Shown here: positions 55,401-63,198 of the stretch, one piece after another | Numbering within the stretch: position 1 is the first letter of the stretch | Layout of the letters: each line of letters opens with the position of its first letter | Source of the DNA: Branchiostoma floridae | Taxonomy: Eukaryota > Chordata > Leptocardii > Amphioxiformes > Branchiostomatidae | Length of the DNA: 63,444 nt | Assembly (NCBI RefSeq): GCF_000003815.2 | Contig: NC_049985.1 | Span: forward strand, 16,677,751 to 16,741,194 | Direction: 5' to 3' | Position numbers and translations under genes: made by a program | Notes under the pieces: generated by a model | Database searches by the model: none | What the model was told of the DNA's origin: nothing | Seen by the model: the letters and a program-made list of their open reading frames with translations, nothing else

Positions 55401-56766
55401 AAAGTGCACAATGCATATCAACTTTTACAGCGACCAAACCACGTATAACAACAACGTCAACAGTGACACGCGTACGTATAGAGACAATAGCCATGACTGT
55501 TTCCATGGTAACGGTTGCCGCCACAACCACAGGGCCAGGCAAATCGTCGTCATCATTCTACGGTAAGCAAGCCGTTGTCGTTTGTTGTAGTTGTGATTCA
55601 ATATGACAGTGTCTAAGTATAAAATTGTGTTATATCATGTGCAATCAGATAGACTCTACTAATGCATGCACATTATGGTTTCCAATACGTATGTAAAAAG
55701 TACGATGTTATATATCTGACATTTGGGTAGCCGATACATGTACATGTACGTCGTACGTTGTATATATTCTAAGCGGAAGCATATCAGGTGTGAGTTACTA
55801 GTTAGTAGTAGCTTCTAGTGGTCAGTGTAAGGTGGTATTTGCAGGGACAGTCATATGTCTATATATAACTGAGTATTAGCCTAAAACATTTTACTGTTTT
55901 CCACGTTACGTTACAGGTGCCATCATAGGCGGCGCAGTAGCGGCTGGGGTCGTCATCCTCATCATAGCAGTCGTTGTCTTCATCTTCTGCGTCAAAAGGT
56001 TGGTAGTATCTTTTATGTAATCAGTTTTACTATTTGTAAGAGTATCCCACTATTAAATACGTACAAGGGGGAAACTAAGGCCATCTATCAGTTAAAATGT
56101 TTTTGCTTTACAGCTAGCCTTTTAAGGTCAAAATTTGTAACTTACGAGTACAACACAATATCATATATATATTCTGTTCTAATGAAATTTGTATGTCGCA
56201 TAGAGATTGTTTGGAAGACTTCTAACTTACTTTTAATGTACAGAAGGCAGTCCCGTGGTACTGAGGCAAAGCAATCGGCGCCACAACCTGAAGAAATGGA
56301 CAGGAATAACATCAGAGGTATCAAACACATTTCCATTGAAACGGATAATGTAACTGGAAGCATTTTTTGCTTTGATATTAAATGTCTAAAATACAGATAT
56401 CCCACCTATTTATTTTTCTATACATGAGGTCAAGTAGGTGTATTGTAATAATGTTGGTTTGGTTTGTGTAACGTTACGTGTCTCAGTCTATGCAGTGTTT
56501 GTGCACAATAATTTGATACGCTATATATGGCTGCAGGTTCTTATGTCTCTGATGATGGCGAGTATGTGGACACTTTACCATCTAATGTAAACTCGCAACA
56601 GACTGGCACTGATAATGGGGGATACGAGAACATCCCAATGGGCGCCTCGGTAGCCTTGCACCAGTCTGGCACCAGTGGCAACATCTACGAGAACGTCCCA
56701 CCAGCGCCACCTAGCGGACAATATGAAGAACTGCACCCAGCTGTGTATCAGAGCTTACAGATCTAG
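43408..56766 (+). CDS. Receptor C: F5/8 type C type I receptor, ITAM-like tail
   Basis: Exons: 43408-43480, 54022-54320, 54543-54687, 55431-55562, 55917-55998, 56244-56317, 56537-56766; 1035 nt, 344 aa. The signal peptide starts MKSLLKMILPILLEVSV. The discoidin domain starts CSDPLGMESGEVKDSQLSA, includes WFQIDL and ends RLELLGCKL. The stalk is 44 residues, Thr-rich and basic (RITTTSTVTRVRIETIA). The membrane helix is GAIIGGAVAAGVVILIIAVV. The tail has GEYVDTLPS, GYENIP, YENV-x8-YEEL and YQSL. Intron 1 is 10.5 kb and full of mobile DNA; the signal exon is assigned by its close match to receptor D and by phase (1-1). A nearer alternative first exon was not found, but the link is the weakest in the model. 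Confidence 0.83.
43481..44536. other. Receptor C intron 1, first part
   Basis: AT-rich DNA without recognisable exons. The open frame at 43730-44056 has no domain. Confidence 0.4.
44537..44720. mobile_element. TACGTG-rich MITE, copy 3 (truncated)
   Basis: Only the half bearing GGAGTTCGTACGGAGGCGGT, CCACTTACGGATCCCAAAAG and GCACGTATTTGCACGTACGG up to GGGTTGTGCCCCTA is present. It joins a dispersed repeat with TGACCTTGACCTTTG and a CAGACAGACACAC tail (44740-44925). Confidence 0.75.
45241..45550. mobile_element. TACGTG-rich MITE, copy 4
   Basis: AAAGCTAAGGGCACAACCCG at the left and GGGTTGTGCCCTCAGCTTTA at the right. The interior is diverged, with a C-run of 16 at about 45483-45498. Confidence 0.85.
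45870..47510 (-). mobile_element. Degenerate jockey/CR1-like LINE, core-deleted, split by a MITE
   Basis: The minus strand encodes FPESRKRTNVVPIYKKGDPE and LQSGFIRGDPTVGQLVYGHT, then jumps to STPYDLRNKHNLQPPT, so the catalytic RT block (DFSKAFD to FADD in the copy at 20195) is deleted. After the inserted element at 46233-46954 the frame resumes with RLRIGTCSLNFSLSTRNLVD and CSCGSRCESVAHYLLYCP. Same family as the LINE at 20195-22079. Confidence 0.85.
46233..46954. mobile_element. MITE with AGCCCC termini and TAA duplication
   Basis: Termini AGCCCCAGTCACAAAGCGCG and the complement ending CGCTTTGTGACCGGGGCT. TAA flanks both sides (46230-46232, 46955-46957), as expected for PIF/Harbinger. Joining the flanks restores continuous LINE coding homology. 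No transposase frame in its 722 bp. Confidence 0.88.
47515..47815 (-). mobile_element. tRNA-type SINE, copy 2
   Basis: On the minus strand a tRNA-like head with GGCTTCGAATCCGTC (B box) is followed by TTGTGCCCTTGAGGAAGGTA, GGGGCGTCCCTCGGATAGGA and GTAGGGGTCCTTCCCGGTGT. It matches the copy at 59243 over about 300 bp. Confidence 0.8.
47816..48489. other. Receptor C intron 1, middle part
   Basis: AT-rich, no exon or element recognised. Confidence 0.35.
48490..48755 (+). CDS. Possible first exon of an unidentified gene
   Basis: ATG at 48490 opens a frame of 88 codons that runs exactly into a good donor (GCTGG|GTAAGC). The product starts MTEEEEEYTLKG and contains LRWTLQPQPPKPD; no family is recognised. 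It would end in phase 2. The candidate exon at 51872 cannot follow in phase 2 (immediate stop). It may be a gene fragment or chance. Confidence 0.2.
49600..49795 (+). repeat. Three ~60-bp tandem units (CGCCTGTTTGTTGATCTGGA)
   Basis: Three imperfect copies of CTGTTTGTTGATCTGGAACA followed by GACCCGAAAACACATTTCTACCATCG. No coding meaning seen. Confidence 0.75.
49796..51871. other. Receptor C intron 1, later part
   Basis: No exon supported. GGCATCACTCCCAGCAC..TAGAGGTA near 49282 and GCATCACTCCTAGCACCGTAGAGGT near 50943 are diverged copies of one sequence. Open frames at 49782-50216 and 50733-51107 (minus) show no domain. Confidence 0.35.
51872..53122 (+). CDS. Two possible exons of an unidentified gene
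   Basis: 51872-51927 (acceptor GTGCAG, donor GTGAGG) contains ATG at 51877 and reads MDVHSQPSEGITAQSIK. 53058-53122 (acceptor CCCGCAG) continues in phase 0 with VNFSMTLVANRIHWTPVTEK. Its donor (GTGTGT) is weak. No further exons found before receptor C resumes at 54022. Unknown family; may be a duplicated 5' fragment. Confidence 0.22.
52123..52883. mobile_element. Hairpin retroposon with 13-bp TSD, interrupted by a LINE tail
   Basis: AGCATTCTATCAG flanks both ends (52110-52122, 52884-52896). The left end TCGAACAAAGTCTTCTTCGT and the inner right part ACGAAGGAGACTTTGTTCGA are inverted; then a ~45-bp inverted pair (CATCAGTACAAAATGAACCA / its complement) closes a hairpin. CTGATGA-stem-GAAA is present on both strands. 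The terminal sequence CAACCTGATGAAACTATTTA is shared with 19342. A LINE fragment lies inside. Confidence 0.78.
52153..52645 (-). mobile_element. 3' fragment of a second LINE family
   Basis: The minus strand encodes a LINE C-terminus: ICQYCNLNKIEDECHFIVEC (Cys/His segment) then NNERNVLFENIQLMFPNF. The plus strand begins AATGAATGAATGAATGACC, the tail repeat of the element. It differs in sequence from the LINE at 20195. Confidence 0.75.
53123..54021. other. Last part of receptor C intron 1
   Basis: A-rich segment 53140-53260, otherwise no feature. Confidence 0.35.
54738..55032. mobile_element. TACTCTCCAA-ended MITE in receptor C intron 3
   Basis: Left TACCCTCCAAACAGAGGTTA with GGCTCCGGCTGTTTTTTAAA, right the complement ending CCTCTGATTGGAGAGTA. 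Long AT-rich arms about 75 bp, with an inner GATACAGATACAGATACA run. Confidence 0.85.
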
Positions 56767-57572
56767 AAGTTTGTAAACGTCTTGCCAGCAGCATAATGAT
56801 TCAATTAACCTTTGAGCATTGATATTGACAGGATTCATGTATTTACGATCACTTCTGTGTGTTTAAATTGTAATGCATGCGTTGGGGGAAGGAGCAATCT
56901 GCTAATGGTACAATGATTATATAATATAGCAAGTGATGGTGTCCTTCAATTTGCCTTATTTAATTGCCATGCATTATTTATCTAAGTAGCCTAGTACTTT
57001 GCAGATTGATCTTGTAGTTAACTTATTTCAAATGTAAATACGCACAAGATGACGAGATGTTATTGTTCACAAGAGTAAGGTGTTAAGATATTACACGTAA
57101 AGAAATACGAAAAGTCATTAGATTTACAACTAGTAATTTACGCTTATAACTAACAAGCATTACAGTGGATGTTTCAATAGTCAGGTATAGGTTCTACCGT
57201 ATGCATAAAGCATTCGTACTTATAGGTTGTTTATTCTGTTGATGCTAAATGTCACATTCATTTGTGTTCGGTGGTGTTTTAAAAGAAACTTATTTTTATC
57301 CAGGGAGTATTTCCTATACATAGAGTGTTTTCTCATAGATTGTTCATAGACGTCCCAAAGCACAAATGTTCCAAACTTCTGACTGTAAGATGGTAGAAAT
57401 AGAAGGGGTTATCATTTTGTTGAAGTTTTGATTTTTCATGCCGTCATAATGCATTTGCAATCTGAAAGAACATCAACTTTAATTCGGTAACTGTTTAATT
57501 TGTTCCGCCTATTCTCCACTACCCTCATGCATTTACACAAAGGTATTCATCATGATAACTTCTCAATTCCCC
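56767..57572. other. Intergenic region, receptors C and D
   Basis: 3' flank of C, 1.0 kb between stop and next ATG. It resembles the 3' flank of receptor D (61950-62760) in order, including AAATGTTCCAAACTTCTGACTG against CACAGACGTCCCAGACTTCGAACTG, so the whole gene unit was duplicated. Confidence 0.5.
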
Positions 57573-57688
57573 TATAAAACCAGTGGCACGTTCCCCCCCC
57601 CCATGGGTGTAATTGAACATTCCGTCCCTTATCGCATCACGTGATTTCAGTTTACGCACTCTTATATGCACAACAAGGTTACTTCCTC
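57573..57688 (+). promoter_or_regulatory. Conserved promoter block of receptor D
   Basis: TATAAAA at 57573-57579, CATTCCGTC at 57618-57626, GCATCACGTGA near 57634 and ACTTCCTC at 57681-57688 (PU.1/ETS-type, 83 bp before the ATG). The same elements in the same order occur upstream of the E relic. Confidence 0.58.
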
Positions 57689-57763
57689 AAATTTGTCGAA
57701 AGTGAAGCAAGCAAGCGCTTGCATTGTACAGTCACAGCTTCTTCTTTTTTCAACTCAACCACC

Positions 57764-60700
57764 ATGAAACCACGATTGGAAATGATCCCGCTACTCCTGC
57801 TAGAAGCCAGCATGTTGAGAGCGGCTATAGCGACAGGTAAGTATGTTGAACCGTAACGTTAACGTTGTAGTCACATATCGTAACGCTGCATGTGTTGATT
57901 ATATTTGTTGTGTGCTGCTTTAAACCCTTAACCCTTGCAGTATCAAGGTTTCATCAGACTTTGACCCGACGTGAAAGTTTCCGTGACTTCTTCATCATTA
58001 CATCGAGCAAAGTGCCATTTGAGAGGTATTTTCCGAACGTTGTCCTCTATCCCATGATGTTAGCGAACTCGAAGTCCTATCATTTCTGCTTTGAATGCCA
58101 TAACAAAGTGATAATGGATTATAGCTTATTTATGTTCACACCTATGTAACGCGCGTGTGTTAATATTTCACTTTCCATCGATTAAAGTCGTGAGTTGAAC
58201 TTTGAATCCTATTTGATACACAACGTCGTAGGTTGGAATTTATAGCCTGAATTTCGCAAAAAAATCCTCAACCATGTAACGTTATGTTATCAGAAGCACG
58301 TTTGGAACTTTTTATTGTTTAAGGCCAAAAGCACGTTTGAAATTCAAACTTTTTGTTTAAGGCCAGTATACCCGCGTTGTAGCGCCTTTATAACTTCTAC
58401 AAGGTCTAATAAATTCAGCTGAGATACGAATTATATACTCTCCAAGCACTGTTTTTAAAAGTTTTTTTGTCGTTTTTATCGGACTTCTCTATTTTGTATT
58501 GTTTCTAGTCAGCCAGCCGTTAGGTTTTGACAATACAAGATTCAATACAAAATAGAAAGTCCGATAAAAATTACTAAACAAGTGTAAATAAAAAAAAATA
58601 GCCAGAGCCTACCGTCTGCTTGGAGAGTACAAAGTGTTTAGTAAATGTGGACGTATTTTCCTTATATCCCTAAGTAGTAAATATATGCAGTGACAGCTGA
58701 TATGTTATGTTTACGTATCTCCGTGTGATTGACGTACGACGACCGTCTTAACTTTTGATGGCAATTCCTGTTATAATTATTTTCAGAGTGTTCATCTCCT
58801 CTTGGGATGGAATCAAGAGCCATTAGAGATAACCAGATCTCGGCATCGTCGTCATATAACCAGGACTGGCTCCCGAAAGATGTTCGTCTGAACAATAACA
58901 AAGCTTGGTCCCCAAGAACAAGCAGTGGAAGCGAATGGCTACAGATTGACCTGCTTGAGAGGAAAGATATATCAGGAATTCAAACTCAGGGGCTTCTGTT
59001 CTACTATGTGAAATCTTTCAAACTTTCATACTGTGACGATGGGACGAATTGGAACAGTTTTCAAGAGAATGGATCAGACAAAGTAAATGATACAGGATGG
59101 TCTATCATTTTTCATATCACCATGATTTATAGAACATAATCTGATTTCATTTTTTGTCATTTATACCGTCCATACCAATATCTAAACTTGCTTTGGGTTT
59201 CCATCCATGTATAATTCACACATGTAGGTGAAGTAAGATGAGATCGCGTGGCGTATTCGGCAGTGCGTTGGGTTCAGGCCCAAGAGGTCCCGAGTTCGAA
59301 ATCTGCCATGCCATTATTTTGCCCTTGGGAAAGGCACTTTACATGACTTTCCTTATTTCAATCAGGTGACAAATAAGTACCTAGCTTCTGCTAGGGCCGT
59401 CCCTAGGATAAGACATTAAATGGAAGTCCCGTATCATGGGCCACAACCCACGTACGTAAATGAACCCGCCACACTTATCGAAAGAGTAGGGGTCCTTCTC
59501 GGTGTGAGTGGATCAAAACGTACAGTCTTGTGTACGTCTGGCAGTCCTCAGCCTAATGAGTTTAAGCACGTAATAACGAAGAAAAAGGCAAGTTGAGGAA
59601 ACATCAGTAGAACAGACGTTTACTTAACAACCAACATGAAGATCCACATATAGTGCAATCGTACCAGTCTGTGCTCATGTATCCACCTGATACAGCGAAC
59701 TATGCTGTGGAAACTTCATGGCCATTTTGAATTTGACATGATTTGCTCTATACAGATTTTTGTAGGTAACAGCAACGCTATTGACGTGAAAGAGAACGAC
59801 ATTGACCCACCAATAAGGGCACGGTTTATCAGACTGGTGGCAGAAACATGGGAGCAGGAAATCGCGTTTCGTCTGGAGCTGCTGGGGTGTGAGGTACAAG
59901 GTACGAAATTTTCTCTTGTGGAATTAAATGCGGACACGTTGCACAATTGCAACACACGGAAACCTTTGTTTGTTTGTTTGTTTGTTTGTTTGTTTGTTTG
60001 TTTGTTTGTTTGTTTGTTTGTAACACCGGGCACCTGGCAGTATAATTCCCGTAAAACATTATCTAAGGGCCGTATACGTAGATCTAATAGCAATTCCATA
60101 TTGTGTAGCTCCCACGACGCAAATGCCATCTACGACAACCACAACATTTCCCGCCACATACGTGACAACGATGAGCTTCATGACAACCCAAAAACAGCCG
60201 ACCCAGAGGGTACCTACCAGCTCCATCAAGTCGACCACTGCCACCATAGAGAGTGCCGCGTCTACGGTTCAACAGACAACTTCTCCAATAAGCTTTGGGC
60301 CAGGGACGTCGTCAGTAGCACTCAACAGTGAGTAAATATGGCTACCTAGTCTATATTCCTTGTCAGGAAACTAAACATGACAACCCGTTGTCCAGACCTC
60401 ATCTGAAAATGTTTCTGACACTTTTTCAATTTCAAGATTGCCAATCATTTAATATATCCATTTTCTATAGTTACTCACCTCCAAAAACAAATATAGTGTA
60501 TTCTATAATTCAGAAGAGCCAAGTAATCCTTTCACGACATAACTTTGTCAAAGTGTTTGCTTTTTTTGTAACCCAGTTATTTCAGATACAGCTATCTTTT
60601 GAATTTTCCTTTCTAGATACAAGTGGAAACAGTGAAGTTTACCATCGAGCTGGAACCATATCAGGTAAGGAGAAAAATACATGAACGTGTCAATTACTAT

Positions 60701-61832
60701 CTAGTAGCTTCTGGTGTTGAGCCTTACTGAGCTAAGGTCACAACCCACCGTACGTGCAAATACGTGCTGTCTACGTGCAAAACGTGGGCAATCCTTTGGT
60801 ATCCGTAAGTGGTAGTGCGGGCAAAACTTTGTGTGCCATCGGGCTGCGGATTGGCCCCCCGTACGTGCCAGTACGGGCGATGCGCCTGTCCTGTACAGCC
60901 TGAACGTTTTCAGAAATACGTGACGGACGTGGCCTCCCCAAAAACTTACGGACAAATTGCGCGTACAGCGGGTTGTGCCCCTAGCTTTACGGATTTCACT
61001 GTTTCCAATGTTACCGTACGTACAGGGGCAATCATAGGCGGTGCAGTAGTGGTTGCAGTCGTCATCATCAGTTCAGCCGTCGTTGTTTCCATCTTTATCG
61101 TCAGAAGGTTGGTCAGTTTTTTTTTTACATTTTTTTTCATGTCATCGGCTGAAATAAAAGGATACGTACAAAATTGCTGTGTCCACAATGCCACAATGTA
61201 TTGTTCTTGTCGCAGTCTGAATAAAGTCAAAGTCATGATCATAGTTAAACGTTCTTGTTTGCAACAAGCGTTTTCCGAGCATAATGCAGTATTTTTTCTA
61301 TAGATGTACTTTCATTTATATACCATAAGAAGTATTACAAAAGTTCTATCTAATTGTACAGATGGCGCTCCTGCAATACTGAGGGAAATCCATTGGTGCC
61401 AGAACGTCAAGAAATGGACAGGAATAACATAAGAGGTATCAAACACTTCTTCATTTAAAGAGGATATTATCCACTGGAATCCTTTTTGGTTTGTTAATTT
61501 CGTTGTATAGAAAATGCAAGGCTACCAAAACTTGTCGTTTTGAATGTGAGGTAGAGTAGATGTGTTGTAGTAATGTTGGTTAGTCGCACATTGTACATGA
61601 AGGTTTATTCACGCGTAGTTTCATATGTTTTTAATGTTTTGCAGGTCCAGATATCTCTGAAGATGGCGAGTATGTGGACACTTTACCATCTAATGTAAAC
61701 TCCCTACAGACTGGCACTGATAACGATGGATACCTAATCCCAATTAGAGCCCCGCAACAGTCTGGCAACAGTGGCGTCGTCCTTGAGAACGCGCCACCTA
61801 GCGAGCATCTGTATGAAGAACTGCGGTACTAG
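57764..61832 (+). CDS. Receptor D: F5/8 type C type I receptor with shortened tail
   Basis: Exons: 57764-57836, 58787-59082, 59756-59900, 60109-60327, 60617-60664, 61026-61107, 61362-61435, 61645-61832; 1125 nt, 374 aa. The signal peptide starts MKPRLEMIPLLLLEASML. The discoidin domain starts CSSPLGMESRAIRDNQISA, includes WLQIDLLERKDISGIQTQG and ends RLELLGCEV. The stalk is the longest of the family, about 88 residues over two exons (MPSTTTTTFPATY; NTSGNSEVYHRAGTIS), Thr-rich and probably O-glycosylated. The helix is GAIIGGAVVVAVVII. The tail keeps EDGEYVDTLPSNVN and LYEELRY, but the first ITAM-like Tyr is replaced (VLENA), and CAG to TAG makes the stop inside what is YQSLQ in the paralogues. 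It may be non-signalling, decoy or decaying. Confidence 0.86.
58438..58636. mobile_element. TACTCTCCAAGCA MITE in receptor D intron 1
   Basis: Left TACTCTCCAAGCACTG and right TGCTTGGAGAGTA, with inner GTCGTTTTTATCGGACTTCT inverted as AGAAAGTCCGATAAAAATTAC. Same family as 54738 and 62788. Confidence 0.85.
59243..59545 (+). mobile_element. tRNA-type SINE, copy 1
   Basis: The head GTGGCGTATTCGGCAGTGCG resembles a pol III A box and GTCCCGAGTTCGAAATCTG a B box. The body has TTTTGCCCTTGGGAAAGGCA, GGGCCGTCCCTAGGATAAGA and GTAGGGGTCCTTCTCGGTGT. In receptor D intron 2, sense orientation. Confidence 0.82.
59966..60020 (+). repeat. (TTTG)n microsatellite in receptor D intron 3
   Basis: About 13 perfect TTTG tetranucleotides. 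Confidence 0.9.
60730..60988. mobile_element. TACGTG-rich MITE, copy 5
   Basis: AGCTAAGGTCACAACCCACC at the left and AGCGGGTTGTGCCCCTAGCT at the right. It has an internal deletion between the GTAAGTGGTA and GGGCAAAACTTTG blocks. It ends about 35 bp before the TM exon of receptor D. Confidence 0.87.
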
Positions 61833-61940
61833 AGCTTACAGAACGTCACCAGTGGCAGTGGTAGTGTCCGCGAGAACGTTTCACCACCGCCACCCAGCGG
61901 ACAATAGCACGAGCCGCGTCCAGCTGTGTATCAGATCTAA
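61833..61940 (+). pseudogene. Relict tail coding beyond the receptor D stop
   Basis: In the same frame as the tail exon the sequence reads SLQNVTSGSGSVRENVSPPP, then SGQ, a second TAG, and HEPRPAVYQI before TAA. This is a duplicated ITAM-like block in which the first Tyr is Arg and the second is a stop. Confidence 0.8.
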
Positions 61941-62787
61941 CAGAATTATTAAGTTTGGCTGTACATGTCTTGGTAATTGTATAATGATTAATTCCCATTT
62001 ATGTATTTGCAAGACTAATGTATTAACACGTTTTTATACAAAAACTTTGATAAGAAGGATTGGCGGTCATTTCCCTGTGTTAAACTAGCAGTATTTTTAT
62101 TTCGCAGCATGTGTTGTTGTTGTGACGTTTCGATGTATTACATATCATGTGAGGTCGTCTCTAAATCTATACCATTTAATTTTCATACATTTGTTAAGTG
62201 GCCTACTTGGCCCATTGATTATGTAGTTAATGTGTTGTGAAATGTAAAGACACACAAGACTCCTGGATCTGGATATTAAAGGTTTCGCCAGTCGCTAGGT
62301 TTGCAACTACAGTACTAACATTTTAAACTAATTAACATCACAACGCATGGTTCAATAGTTAGTTATGGATTTATCTCTTCGAAAGTGACATTCGTACATA
62401 TGCTGAACTTTATAAGTATGTTCTGTACATGGTAGGTAACATGGGAGAGCTACCTTGTCATGTTCATTCAAAATATCACACACCTCTGTGTACGGTGATG
62501 TTGTAACAGAAATTTAGTCTTATTCCGGAAGTAATTTCTTTTCATAAATTTAAAGTCAGATGTTACAAAGCACAGACGTCCCAGACTTCGAACTGTATTG
62601 TTAAAAATAGAGACTGTGGCGGAATTATTTTGCCTTGATAAGTTTGAAATTAAAAATTGTGTCCTTACGTTTCGTGCCAGTACAAAGTACTTACTATTTA
62701 AAAGAATCTCAACTTTACTTTGCGTTTGTTTTTGTCTGTTCTCTTTTACCCCTTCTATTTACGCAGATGTATTGTCATGATAAAAAT

Positions 62788-62919
62788 TACTCTCCAAGCA
62801 GAGGTTGGTTTCCTTATATGCCGTATTTCTCGACCAACCTCCCAACCTGGTCTAGAAATACGGCATATAAGGAAAAGGTCACGATTTTCCCCACCAAACT
62901 CTGCTTTACGTGGAGAGTA
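62788..62919. mobile_element. TACTCTCCAAGCAGAG MITE with perfect 21-bp inner hairpin
   Basis: The outer ends TACTCTCCAAGCAGAGGTTG and the complement ending GTGGAGAGTA are inverted. Inside, 62810-62830 and 62854-62874 pair perfectly (TTCCTTATATGCCGTATTTC) around a 23-nt loop. It lies directly upstream of the E promoter block. Confidence 0.85.
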
Positions 62920-62943
62920 GATGAAGATAACTTCTCAATTCCC

Positions 62944-63053
62944 TATAAGACTAATAGCACGTTCGTATCCCCTATGTGTCTAATGGAACATTCCGCCCCT
63001 GACCTCACACCACATTTGACGTACTCCTGTATGCACAACAAGATAACTTCCTC
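62944..63053 (+). promoter_or_regulatory. Promoter block upstream of the E relic
   Basis: TATAAGA at 62944, CATTCCGCC at 62989-62997 and ACTTCCTC at 63046-63053, 72 bp before the relic ATG. Same order as in receptor D. Confidence 0.5.
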
Positions 63054-63117
63054 AAAATTGTAGAAAGTGAAGTAAACGCTTGCGTTGCACAGTCGGTATT
63101 CTTGAAACTCAATAGCC

Positions 63118-63198
63118 ATGAAACCACCGTTGGATATGATAATACCACTTCTGAAGTTCTGACGGAAGCCAGCATTTTGAGGGTGGCTACATCCACAG
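63118..63198 (+). pseudogene. E: decayed signal-peptide exon of a fifth receptor
   Basis: ATGAAACCACCGTTGGATAT parallels the receptor D signal exon, but 8 extra bases shift the frame and give a stop (MKPPLDMIIPLLKF then TGA). GAAGCCAGCATTTTGAGGGT and CACAG before the old donor are still recognisable, though the donor now reads GTTAAG. Downstream exons would lie outside the window. Confidence 0.8.

Noticed and set aside
59716-60129. Minus frame with a TNKQ run (137 aa)
   Set aside because: Antisense of a TTTG microsatellite and of the receptor D discoidin exon.
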